A stretch of 22,567 nt of DNA. It comes from a virus. The notes under the pieces are model-generated. The model made no database searches. It was not told the origin of the DNA and saw only the letters and a program-made list of their open reading frames with translations. Made by a program: the position numbers and the translations under genes. Shown in pieces: positions 1-10,200 of the stretch (positions are counted from its first letter, which is position 1; each line of letters starts with the position of its first letter). The stretch spans positions 1 through 22,567 of IMG/VR virus record IMGVR_UViG_3300027777_000165. One strand, written 5' to 3'.

Positions 1-189
1 TTCAGGTTCTAATGGAACCAACGGTTCTTCAGGTTCATCTGGTAGTTCAGGAAGTAATGGTTCTTCAGGTTCTAATGGAACCAACGGTTCTTCAGGTTCA
101 TCTGGTAGTTCAGGAAGTAATGGTTCTTCAGGTTCTAATGGAACCAACGGTTCTTCAGGTTCATCTGGTAGTTCAGGAAGTAATGGAAC
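1..189 (+). repeat. 63-bp tandem repeat, three copies
   Basis: Units begin at 1, 64 and 127 and are virtually identical at the DNA level. Each encodes 21 residues of Gly-X-Y triplets, with X and Y being Ser, Asn or Thr. The array probably extends left of the window. Near identity of the copies, including synonymous sites, points to recent duplication. Confidence 0.9.
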
Positions 190-2335
190 AAATGGTAGTT
201 CTGGAACATCAGGAAGTAACGGAACAAATGGTTCATCAGGTTCTAGTGGAAGTAACGGAACAAATGGTTCATCAGGTTCTAGTGGAAGTAACGGAACAAA
301 TGGTTCATCAGGTTCTAGTGGAAGTAACGGAACAAATGGTTCATCAGGTTCTAGTGGAAGTAATGGAACAAATGGTTCATCAGGTTCTAATGGAACTAAC
401 GGTAGTTCAGGAACATCTGGTTCTAATGGAACCAACGGTTCATCTGGTAGTTCAGGTTCTAATGGAACCAACGGATCTTCAGGTTCTAACGGTTCTTCAG
501 GAACTTCTGGTTCATCAGGTGTATCCAATTCATTTTTTAATTATCAAGCAAAGACAGGTACAATTAGTGGTGACCCATCAACAGGTCATATCATTTGGAA
601 TAATGCAACTCAATCGGGCGCAACATCAATTAATGTAAGTGATACCGACCAAAGTGGAAATAATATTGATGTATTTTTAGGAAATATAAAAAGTGGTTCG
701 GTAATTACTTTACAACAACAATCAAACCATTCTAATTATCAAACATGGACTTTAGGAACGGCAGTAGATAATACCACATATTGGACTTATCCTGTTACAT
801 TAGTATCGTCAAATGTTTCATTTACTAACGACCAACAAATTTTATTTATTATAACAACAACACCATCTGGAACGAGTGGAACAAGTGGTGTGAATGGAAC
901 AAATGGTTCATCTGGTTCTAACGGAACCAACGGTTCTTCAGGAACTTCAGGTACTTCAGGTTCTAACGGAACCAACGGTTCATCTGGTAGTTCAGGAAGT
1001 AATGGAACGAATGGTAGTTCTGGAACATCAGGAAGTAATGGAACAAACGGTTCTTCAGGTTCTTCAGGAAGTAACGGAACAAATGGTTCATCTGGTTCTA
1101 GTGGATCAAATGGTTCATCTGGTTCTAACGGAACCAACGGTTCTTCAGGTTCTTCAGGTTCTAACGGAACCAACGGTTCTTCAGGTTCTAATGGAACAAA
1201 CGGTTCTTCAGGTTCTTCAGGAAGTAACGGAACAAATGGTTCATCTGGTTCTAACGGAACCAACGGTTCTTCAGGTTCTTCAGGTTCTAACGGAACCAAC
1301 GGTTCTTCAGGTTCTAGTGGATCAAACGGTTCTTCAGGTTCTAATGGAACGAATGGTTCTTCAGGTACTAACGGAAGTAGTGGTTCATCAGGAACATCAT
1401 TCATATGGTTAGGTGTTTATTCCAGTGGTACAACATATCATTTAAATGAGGTAGTATCTTATAACGGAAGTTCTTATATTTCAATTTATGAAGGGCATGA
1501 CAACCATATTCCAAGCTCTACACCTTCAAGATGGAGTGCAGTTGCATTAGCGGGTGTATCAGGAACTAATGGAACACATGGTACTTCAGGTTCTGACGGT
1601 GCACCTGGTTCTTCAGGTTCGAATGGAACTTCAGGTTCTAATGGAACATCAGGTTCTAACGGAACTTCAGGTTCTAATGGTACAGGATTTTCAACAATTA
1701 CAAATGCAGGAAACAATAGAATTATAATTTCTGATGGAACAACAAATGCAGCATACGCATCATCATCTTTAACATATAATGGAACAACATTATTACTAAC
1801 TGGTAGTCAAATAGTTAGTGGTAATTTACAAGTTATTGGTAATTTAACCGCACAACAATACATTATAAGTTCATCATACATATATGTAACAGAATCATTT
1901 GTAAGTGGTAGTACGATGTTTGGTAATACATTAGACGATACACATAAATTTACCGGTTCAGTTTATGTATCGGGTTCTTCACACGTTATTACAGGTTCAT
2001 TAACCGTATCTGGAAGTGTTTCAGCGACCTCCTTTTTTGAATTATCAGATATTAGATATAAAGATATTATTTCAGTTAATCCAAATGTAGATTTATCAAC
2101 ATTAGATGTTATACAATTCACATTAAAAGGTGATGATCAAGTAAGATATGGTTATTCAGCTCAAAGTGTTAAAGAAGCTTGTTCTGACTTAGTCGTTGGT
2201 GATTTACCAATGAGTGTCAACTATAACGATGTCCATACTCTGAAAATACACCAATTGGAAAATAAAATAAAACAATTAGAAAATAAATTAGAGTCATTGT
2301 ATGTCATTATCATGGACAGGGATAACCAAAAATAA
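2..2335 (+). CDS. Collagen-like phage tail fibre with S74 self-cleaving C-terminus (5' partial)
   Basis: The reading frame is open from base 2 with no stop upstream, so the true start lies outside the window; 777 residues are visible. Order: Gly-X-Y array (to about base 520); a beta-type domain (about 520-868); a second Gly-X-Y array (869-1399); a short module with the Trp/Tyr spacing of CBM5/12 carbohydrate-binding folds (about 1399-1550); a third Gly-X-Y array (1553-1688); a beta region; and an intramolecular chaperone of the peptidase S74 (endosialidase) type. The chaperone has SDIRYK with Ser at 2045-2047 and Lys five residues on, then GYSAQSV and a terminal coiled coil (HQLENKIKQLENKL). 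In the S74 family this Ser-Lys dyad cuts just before the Ser once the trimer has folded. That would release 96 residues here. The likely role is host-surface binding by a trimeric fibre. The X and Y positions are mostly Ser, Thr and Asn, with almost no Pro. Function class is secure; receptor unknown. Confidence 0.88.
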   Translation, partial: SGSNGTNGSSGSSGSSGSNGSSGSNGTNGSSGSSGSSGSNGSSGSNGTNGSSGSSGSSGSNGTNGSSGTSGSNGTNGSSGSSGSNGTNGSSGSSGSNGTNGSSGSSGSNGTNGSSGSSGSNGTNGSSGSNGTNGSSGTSGSNGTNGSSGSSGSNGTNGSSGSNGSSGTSGSSGVSNSFFNYQAKTGTISGDPSTGHIIWNNATQSGATSINVSDTDQSGNNIDVFLGNIKSGSVITLQQQSNHSNYQTWTLGTAVDNTTYWTYPVTLVSSNVSFTNDQQILFIITTTPSGTSGTSGVNGTNGSSGSNGTNGSSGTSGTSGSNGTNGSSGSSGSNGTNGSSGTSGSNGTNGSSGSSGSNGTNGSSGSSGSNGSSGSNGTNGSSGSSGSNGTNGSSGSNGTNGSSGSSGSNGTNGSSGSNGTNGSSGSSGSNGTNGSSGSSGSNGSSGSNGTNGSSGTNGSSGSSGTSFIWLGVYSSGTTYHLNEVVSYNGSSYISIYEGHDNHIPSSTPSRWSAVALAGVSGTNGTHGTSGSDGAPGSSGSNGTSGSNGTSGSNGTSGSNGTGFSTITNAGNNRIIISDGTTNAAYASSSLTYNGTTLLLTGSQIVSGNLQVIGNLTAQQYIISSSYIYVTESFVSGSTMFGNTLDDTHKFTGSVYVSGSSHVITGSLTVSGSVSATSFFELSDIRYKDIISVNPNVDLSTLDVIQFTLKGDDQVRYGYSAQSVKEACSDLVVGDLPMSVNYNDVHTLKIHQLENKIKQLENKLESLYVIIMDRDNQK
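230..373 (+). repeat. 36-bp tandem repeat, four copies
   Basis: Units begin at 230, 266, 302 and 338, with a partial fifth from 374. Each encodes 12 residues (four Gly-X-Y triplets). The fourth unit differs by one synonymous base (AAC to AAT). The period is a multiple of nine bases, so gain or loss of a unit keeps both frame and triplet register. Confidence 0.9.
869..1399 (+). repeat. Second Gly-X-Y array of the fibre
   Basis: About 177 codons of uninterrupted Gly-X-Y with X and Y drawn from Ser, Thr and Asn. Repeats of 18-36 bases are shuffled here rather than strictly tandem. A third, shorter array (1553-1688) contains Ala-Pro, one of the few prolines in the arrays. Confidence 0.85.
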
Positions 2336-3890
2336 AATTATAACTGATACTGATTTAAATAATGCTGTTGAAGCTGGTTATTTAAGTAAGAAATCACAAC
2401 AAATCACAATTCCAAGAAGTGATTTAGCACTTACAAAAAGTAGGTTAGTTGACTATGCTGATGTTGATTCAATTAATACAACTTTAAGTAGTAAAATTGA
2501 TAATCAATTAATTACTAAACAAGATATTAGAAAACCTTGTGGTGAATGTACATCATATGATATTGTTATTACACAAGGTGATATTGACATAAGTGGCGAC
2601 GGAAAGGTTTATTTTTACTATTACCCATGTGGATTGTCAACACAACAATATTTAACATTTTCAAACCCCGGTACGTATCAAAATTACATTTGTACGGAAA
2701 ATTGTACAATGCCCGAACCAACTATTTGTATACAATATGATGGAGGATGTACAAGTCCACTAAATAATTCAAGATTTGTGGAAATAGCGGGAAATTGTCA
2801 AACATTAAGTAATACATATAGAACTGTATCATGTGGTACAACAGAATATATTTTTACAATATCTAATGCAGGTTATACATATATCAATACTAAATTTGAT
2901 TTAGGTCAAACTTATGGTAACGTTCCAATAACATTATCATATACATCATACAACTCATTAAACGAAGTCTTTATTGGTAATCTTGATGAAAAAATTGGAG
3001 ACACTTATTCTTCTGCGGCAACAATAGTTTATAAAGAAGAGGTTGTTGGATTCGTAAGTTCAAAACAAAAAACAACAATGGATGTTGTTGTATATTCAAC
3101 TGGAACTGACGGTATTTTTATTCCATATGATATAACTGTTAAAATAGGTTGTCCAACAACATTAAATTGTGGTACAAATTTAATTAATAAAACGTATGTA
3201 ACTAATGTTAACATAAATGTAACTGACACAGGTTATATTAAATATGATACTAATACTAATACGGTGTACAAATATGTTTCTTCAACAGGATTACACGCTA
3301 TACCTGATTGTATTATTTTAGAATCTTTATCATCGGATACACCATACGCTGACGATGCTGCATTTACCATATTATATAGTGGTAACACATGTAACGCTGG
3401 TACCGATGATTGTTTAGAAATTACATTTATATCTAATAGTGAATCCGAAACAACAATTGGATGGACAAGTTGTGTTGGCGCGTGGAGGACTAGAATATTA
3501 ACAGCGGGTGAAACATTTACAACTTGTGCAATTAAAAATAGTGGTTATGGACAAAATACATCTATTTCACAAGGAATTGGATGTTCAGGAACAATAACAC
3601 CAGCGGACATTTATTATAATGACGCTAATTCACAATATTATTTGAGTGCTTGGTTCTCTAATGTTAAAGACAATAATCATATGTGTCTCGGATACCCAAC
3701 TAGTTTCTATTACGTACCTGGAAATGGTTTGTTATCTACACCAACTTATATTTTCCAAGATGCCGCTGGAACAATACCATTTAATTTTAACTATTTTGTA
3801 TATGCCGCAATTCCTGGTGTAGGTTCGATTGGATATGAATATAATAAAACAACTGGTGAAGTTGGATTACAAACATACATATGTTTATAA
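2301..3890 (+). CDS. Cys-rich virion protein, probable fibre or adhesin component
   Basis: A 529-residue protein without a recognised family. The ATG at 2301 lies 35 bases inside the preceding fibre gene, in another frame, which suggests translational coupling. The first 75 residues look helical and polar. The rest looks beta-rich and contains 19 cysteines. Two stretches share a pattern of aromatic-Cys, about 15-20 residues, Gly, then Cys (about residues 80-140 and 370-430), so they may be copies of one small domain. A segment ending in VKIGCP (about residues 175-290) resembles segments of the giant protein encoded at 4208-10993. The C-terminus ends YICL, like the Cys-ending tails of two other proteins here. 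Position among fibre genes suggests a virion surface role; this is inference. Confidence 0.7.
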   Translation: MSLSWTGITKNKIITDTDLNNAVEAGYLSKKSQQITIPRSDLALTKSRLVDYADVDSINTTLSSKIDNQLITKQDIRKPCGECTSYDIVITQGDIDISGDGKVYFYYYPCGLSTQQYLTFSNPGTYQNYICTENCTMPEPTICIQYDGGCTSPLNNSRFVEIAGNCQTLSNTYRTVSCGTTEYIFTISNAGYTYINTKFDLGQTYGNVPITLSYTSYNSLNEVFIGNLDEKIGDTYSSAATIVYKEEVVGFVSSKQKTTMDVVVYSTGTDGIFIPYDITVKIGCPTTLNCGTNLINKTYVTNVNINVTDTGYIKYDTNTNTVYKYVSSTGLHAIPDCIILESLSSDTPYADDAAFTILYSGNTCNAGTDDCLEITFISNSESETTIGWTSCVGAWRTRILTAGETFTTCAIKNSGYGQNTSISQGIGCSGTITPADIYYNDANSQYYLSAWFSNVKDNNHMCLGYPTSFYYVPGNGLLSTPTYIFQDAAGTIPFNFNYFVYAAIPGVGSIGYEYNKTTGEVGLQTYICL

Positions 3891-3901
3891 AATAAATTAA
3901 A

Positions 3902-4192
3902 ATGAGCTCAACAACATTAAAAGTTCCTGATATATCATCAAATTTTGGTAAAATAAATAAAATTATTTGGTTTAATGTTTCAGATTTGGACGGGACATAT
4001 ACAATCAATTTACATATAACTCCAAGCCAAATATTAGACATTGATGTTAAAATTTTTAATTATGCAACAAAGGAAGAACATTTCACTAAAACATATGTAA
4101 AATCATCAAATAATAGTATAATTAATGAGACAATTAAAATAAGACATACACCTGGTTTAAATTCAACAATTTACGGACTAAAAACCAATTAA
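3902..4192 (+). CDS. Small protein of unknown function in the tail-fibre block
   Basis: A 96-residue protein that I do not recognise. It has no Cys, no signal peptide and no membrane segment. The alternating hydrophobic pattern (for example YTINLHITPS and LDIDVKIFNY) suggests a small beta sandwich. It starts 11 bases after the previous stop and ends 15 bases before the 2261-residue gene, so it is probably co-transcribed with both. A small virion protein or fibre-assembly factor would fit the location, but nothing in the sequence shows which. Confidence 0.65.
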   Translation: MSSTTLKVPDISSNFGKINKIIWFNVSDLDGTYTINLHITPSQILDIDVKIFNYATKEEHFTKTYVKSSNNSIINETIKIRHTPGLNSTIYGLKTN

Positions 4193-4207
4193 AAGTAATT
4201 ATAATAT

Positions 4208-7200
4208 ATGAGTTCATTTGATATAAATTGTACAGTTGAGGGGGCCGCGCCAGATAATTTAACACATGAGTGCGGTGTTACCAAAAATTTTACATGGACC
4301 GGAAATGGTACACATGAAGGGCTGTCATTTTATTTAATACGAACACAATTATCGGGGCTTAAATCAACAAATAAATATAAAATACCTAAATTATTAAAAC
4401 TTTTAAAATTTACTTTTACCCCATTATCACCAAATGTTGGATTATCTAATGTTATAGTAAGGGTTAAATACAATGTAGATGGAGTTTTAAAAATATTAAA
4501 CGAATATGATTTAGGTGCAATTTCAACTCCAACATCAATATATCATCAATTACTGATGGATTCAGGTACTAAAGACAATGCTTTTATTTTGTTTGATGTA
4601 ATAACAAGTAATGGAACTAGTGGTGCAATAAATGTAGAATTAGATTGTAATCCTTCATTAATTTTAGCTGAATTTTGTAGAGGTTTTACATCTTCAACAC
4701 AATATTGCTCAACTTGTCCACAAACTATAACATATTTTAGGGAAAGATTACCAAATTTACCAATAACTGGATTAATAAATAAAAACTTAACAGATAACAC
4801 CCCATTCTTAGTTGGTCCATGGTATTATGATGAATATTTACAAACAGAAGTTAATAATGATGAAATTATAACTTTAAATGTTGGTGAAATAAATAAAAGG
4901 ACAAAGTATAGTTATAATATAACAACACATAATTTTGTAAATCAAGGTAACTGCTTGGGAACACCATATGGTTGTGGTAGCTCACAAATTACAATTCCTT
5001 TTAGTGTAAGTGATTATACTGAAAGCACACCATATATTGATGGAACACCAGGTGTTAAACCAAATGGTTTAAAATATGCAATTAAAAATGTAACGGTAAG
5101 TACTGCGACACAAAATAGATTAGTCCCAATTACAGTTGAATGTACAGATGGTGCAGAAGATGTTTCTTTATTAATTACAGATGGCCTACATGGAAATGAA
5201 GTTGGTAAAGTTTCATTTTCTTATAATTCTGGAAATGCTCCATTATATGAAATATGTACACCATTTGATTTAATTAAAGTTAGGTATAAAAAAGGTTTAG
5301 GTGCATTTTTTCAAATTGGACCTAGAGATTGGAATACTTCTAAAACTTTTTATGTTGTTACAACTAGTGGATTGGTTAATCTTAGATTAGCTGTTGGTCA
5401 AAATAAATCATATAATAGTGGAAGTGCTAATGTTAAAGTAACAATTGGTTGTGGAGATGAAATATATGGTTATGATATGGGGGTACATCCGTATTCATCG
5501 TATGATGCTTACCATAACCCAACTTTTATAACAAAACTTTGGTCTAAATTACCAATATCACAATGGTCAGGATCTACTGATAATTATTCAACAAAAGGTA
5601 ATTATATTTGGGCCGACGATTTATTATCCGCACCATCATTACCATATTTCTATGGAGATAGTGTTAGAACATCACCAACAAATAAAGTATATGAAATTGG
5701 TAATTTAATTGATAGAGAATATGGTGTTGTTATTAATTATGTTGTTGAAAAGTGGTTAATTGGTGGAACAAGTACTAATGAAATAATATGGGGACCAACA
5801 AATTGGAAAAATCTTACTGGTCAAGTTTCACCTTATTTTGCGTCTACTTTAGTTAGGGCACCTGGTGATACAACTGATTATGTTCCAGCTAACGTTCATG
5901 CATCAATGGTTGGTGTTGGTATGTTACATAAAATAATTGACAATACTAGTTTACTTGAACCATCTGTTTATTCATACCTAATGGGTTATACACCATCTGG
6001 TACTAGTGAATATTTAGCTAATAATAATTTCTTTACCACTTATGATTTTAGTAAAGAAACACACATACCTATTACTGGATTTGAACATCTAGTAAATCAT
6101 GTTACTAGAGGATATGTTACCGGAAGTAATATTCCAAATTTAAATGCGTATTTAAAAGATAATAAAGATAAATGGTGGGTGTTTGGTGGGTTAGGATTAA
6201 AAGTATTTACTGAATGGTTTGGTACTATTGGTGTCACCACTATGAATGCTGCTGGTCAAAGCCTTTTTTGGGGAAGTCTCGTACATACAATAGGACATGC
6301 AATATGGGCTATACTTGATTTTTTAGGTCCCATTTTTATTGCAGCACTTGTTGTTTTAGCGCTATATTACCTTTTTGTTCCACAAACTAAAACATTTATT
6401 GAAAAAGCAAAACTATTTAGAAAAAGATTTTCAAATAAACCATTTTTAAATTCAATAAACTCAAAAATATCTAAAAAAGATGATTTAACAACTTTTGATA
6501 CTGGAATTTATTCTGACGGCGCATATTTTTACAATATTCCATCTGATTCTACAACAGGTATTCCAACAACTAGAACATTATCATACAAATATATTGATTC
6601 AATAAAAACGTATACACAAGTTGACATATTAAATGACCCAACAAAAGTTGAATACGTTATTGACCAACATAAATTATTTTATTTATTATACATCTCAGGT
6701 AAACCAGAAAAGTATGTAAGTAATCCAACTTTATATCATAGTAATTCAATATCATTAGTAGGTCAAGCACAATCATCAACTATAACTGGTGAATTAAATA
6801 ATCCAGTTAAGATGTCTTATAGTCTTCCTTCTGGACATATTGTTTCAACAGTATCGCAACAAGACGCTGACAATCAAGCCCAAGCATATTTTAACACGTT
6901 AACAACAGCAATGGATACAAATGTTGTTTCTACCGAAAGAAAACCTAGTGTTACTAATATTGAAGTATTTTTTACACATGATTTAAAATTAGAACAATCA
7001 CCTAATTATTTTTTAATTTGGTATGAAAACTCTGATTCATTAGGTATTACTGTAAATAAAAAATTATATTATGATGTTAATGGTAAATTATCAGCATTGA
7101 ATGGATATTATAGATTTTATAAAACTAGTAATTTATTATTTTATAAAGTAGAATATGGTGTTGTAACAGATATTTTTTCAGGTACTACTAGTATGACTTC

Positions 7201-10200
7201 ACAAATACATGGTGGAACATATTATCTAAGTGGTATTGATTTAGATTATACAAGTGTATGGTTAATCAATTCATATCACCCAAAAGATTTGACACTATCT
7301 TTTGGAAATGATTTGGACAATTTAATAACAAATTGGAATACTAATTTGTTTTATAGTGGAGATACTATTAATAAAGGTATAATAAAAGATAGAACAAATG
7401 TGTATGGTCTTTATCTTTATGAAAATAATTTAACTGGCACAACATATAATGAAGCAAACGAATCTACATATAGAGAGGTTTATCCTTTTGAAAGTTTAGT
7501 ATTTACCTATCATAAGCCACATACACTTTTAATTAATACAGTAGAGGTTTGTGATTTAGACAATAGTCAAAACGGTTTAAATTTCAATGTTGTGGATACC
7601 AATGGCAATGTTTCACCAACATATGTTGGTATTACTTTTAGTGTAGATATCTATACAGGTGTAACTAATTCACATGTATTATTTGCAACAAGAATTGTAA
7701 CTATAGCCCCTAATGAAACAACAAAGTTTGTTTCATTAGACATACCATATACAGGTGGAACAATTACAAGTGCTAATATAACAACATGGCAATCATCAAA
7801 TCCATTTAATAATATTACATTTATCCAAGGTTCATTTACACAAAGCCCAGGTGTTACACCTTGTTCTTATTATACCGGTACAACATATATTGTTGATTCA
7901 TTTGGTTATGTCCAATATACTAAATTTAATGCTGGAACATATAATACATCACTAGTGGTTACAAATTTAACTGAAGGCGTATACATAATTTCAGACCCTA
8001 TCGCATATGGTTCATTAATGTCTGTTGTTGATACGAATACATATTATCCACCGGCATATATAAGAATTTTAGAAACAGGTGATTGTTACATTTTACCAAC
8101 ACCTACTCCAACACCAACACCTACGGTAACACCAAGTCATACTCCAACTCAAACCCCAACCCCAACTGTAAACTGCTCATTCGGAGTAAGTGTTGTCGTG
8201 TTATCACCAACTCCTACACCAACTGCCACTAATACCGCTACACCAACTAATACACCAACTAATACACCAACTAATACACCAACACCAACTCAAACTCCAA
8301 CTAATACACCAACTAATACACCAACCAATACACCAACACCTACTAATACATCCACAAATACACCAACCCCAACCAATACACCAACCCCAACTGTAAATTG
8401 TTCATTTGGTATTAGCGTTGTGGTATTAAGTCCAACACCAACACCAACTGCGACTAATACACCTACACCAACAAATACCCCAACTAATACACCTACACCT
8501 ACTAATACTCCGACTAATACACCAACCAATACACCAACTAATACACCAACACCCACAAATACTGCAACTAATACACCAACCAATACACCAACTCCAACAA
8601 ATACTTCTACAAATACACCAACCCCAACTAATACACCTACCCCAACTGTAAACTGCTCATTTGGTGTGAGTGTTGTTGTATTATCACCAACCCCTACTCC
8701 AACAGCAACAAATACTGCCACCCCAACTAATACACCGACAAATACACCGACAAATACTAATACCCCAACTAAAACCCCAACTAACACCCCAACAAATACC
8801 CCTACACCAACTAATACTCCAACTAACACACCTACTAACACTTCAACAAATACACCAACACCTACTAATACACCTACACCAACTAACACACCTACCCCAA
8901 CTGTAAATTGTTCATTTGGTGTGAGTGTTGTAGTATTAAGTCCAACACCAACCCCAACAAACACATCAACTCCAACTAATACACCTACACCAACTAATAC
9001 TCCGACCAATACTAATACTCCAACCAATACACCAACCCCAACCAATACACCAACCAAAACTCCAACTAACACACCAACTAACACACCAACCAATACACCA
9101 ACCAATACACCAACTAACACACCAACTAACACACCAACTAATACACCAACCAATACACCAACACCTACTAATACATCCACAAATACACCAACCCCAACTA
9201 ATACACCTACCCCAACTGTAAACTGTTCATTCGGTGTAAGTGTTGTTGTGTTATCACCAACCCCAACACCAACTCCAACTCCAACCAATACTAATACTCC
9301 AACTAACACACCTACACCTACTAATACGTCAACACCAACCAATACACCAACCAAAACCCCAACTAACACACCTACACCTACTAATACATCAACACCAACC
9401 AATACACCTACCAATACTGTTACTCCTACAAACACCACCACACCGACTAAAACACCTACACAAACACCAACTCCAACACCTTCATTACCAGCTCTTACAT
9501 TATCGGTAGGGTCTTACACACCACAATCTTGTTTTAGTGTTAATGATGGACAATTCACATTAAGTGCGGGAGGTGGTAACGGAGCATCTTATGAGTATTC
9601 TAAAGATGGTACAACATATCAAGCTAGCGCAACGTTTACTGGATTGGCGGGAACAACATATACAGGCTATGTTAGAAATACAAATAGAACGGGAACAGTT
9701 ACTTCAGTATCGGTAACATCATTAGCACGTTCAGCACCAAATGCACCTATGACTATTACAAATGCAACTTGTAATGGTGGTAACGGTTCAATTGCGGTTA
9801 GTGCTGGTTACGGTGGTTCAGGTTCGGGATACAGTGGATCAACTGATAATTCAACGTATGTCCAAATACCATATACATTTGTTAAAACGGCAGGTTCATA
9901 TACAATTTATATAAAAGACAGTTCAAACTGTGTACAATCATATAGTCAAACAATAACACAACCAACAGCTGTTACATCAACAATATCATCATATACCGCT
10001 CCATCATGTTACAACTTATCTGATGGTTCTGTAACCGCAACTGCAGGTGGAGGTGTATCACCATATACATATTCACTTAATAGTGGAACTTACCAAGCAA
10101 GCGCAACATTTAGTAGTTTAGCTAATGGAACATATAGTATTACGGTTAAAGATACTAATGGTTGTACCACAACATCATCAACAAGAACATTTGCAACAAC

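Noticed and set aside
1-500. Short regular direct repeats resembling a CRISPR array
   Set aside because: The repeats are in-frame Gly-X-Y codons without unique spacers and lie inside a coding sequence.
890-892. GTG at 890 as the start of the collagen-like gene
   Set aside because: The same frame is open without a stop from base 2 and already encodes Gly-X-Y repeats and a folded domain, so this codon is internal.
787-1404. - strand open frame rich in Glu-Pro-Leu
   Set aside because: It mirrors the Gly-X-Y array of the fibre gene and has no independent support. The + strand frame continues through it on both sides.
8290-9441. Long - strand open frame of Val-Gly repeats
   Set aside because: It is the exact complement of the Pro/Thr stalk. 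A G-free + strand cannot give stop codons on the other strand, so the length is a composition effect. There is no leader or domain.
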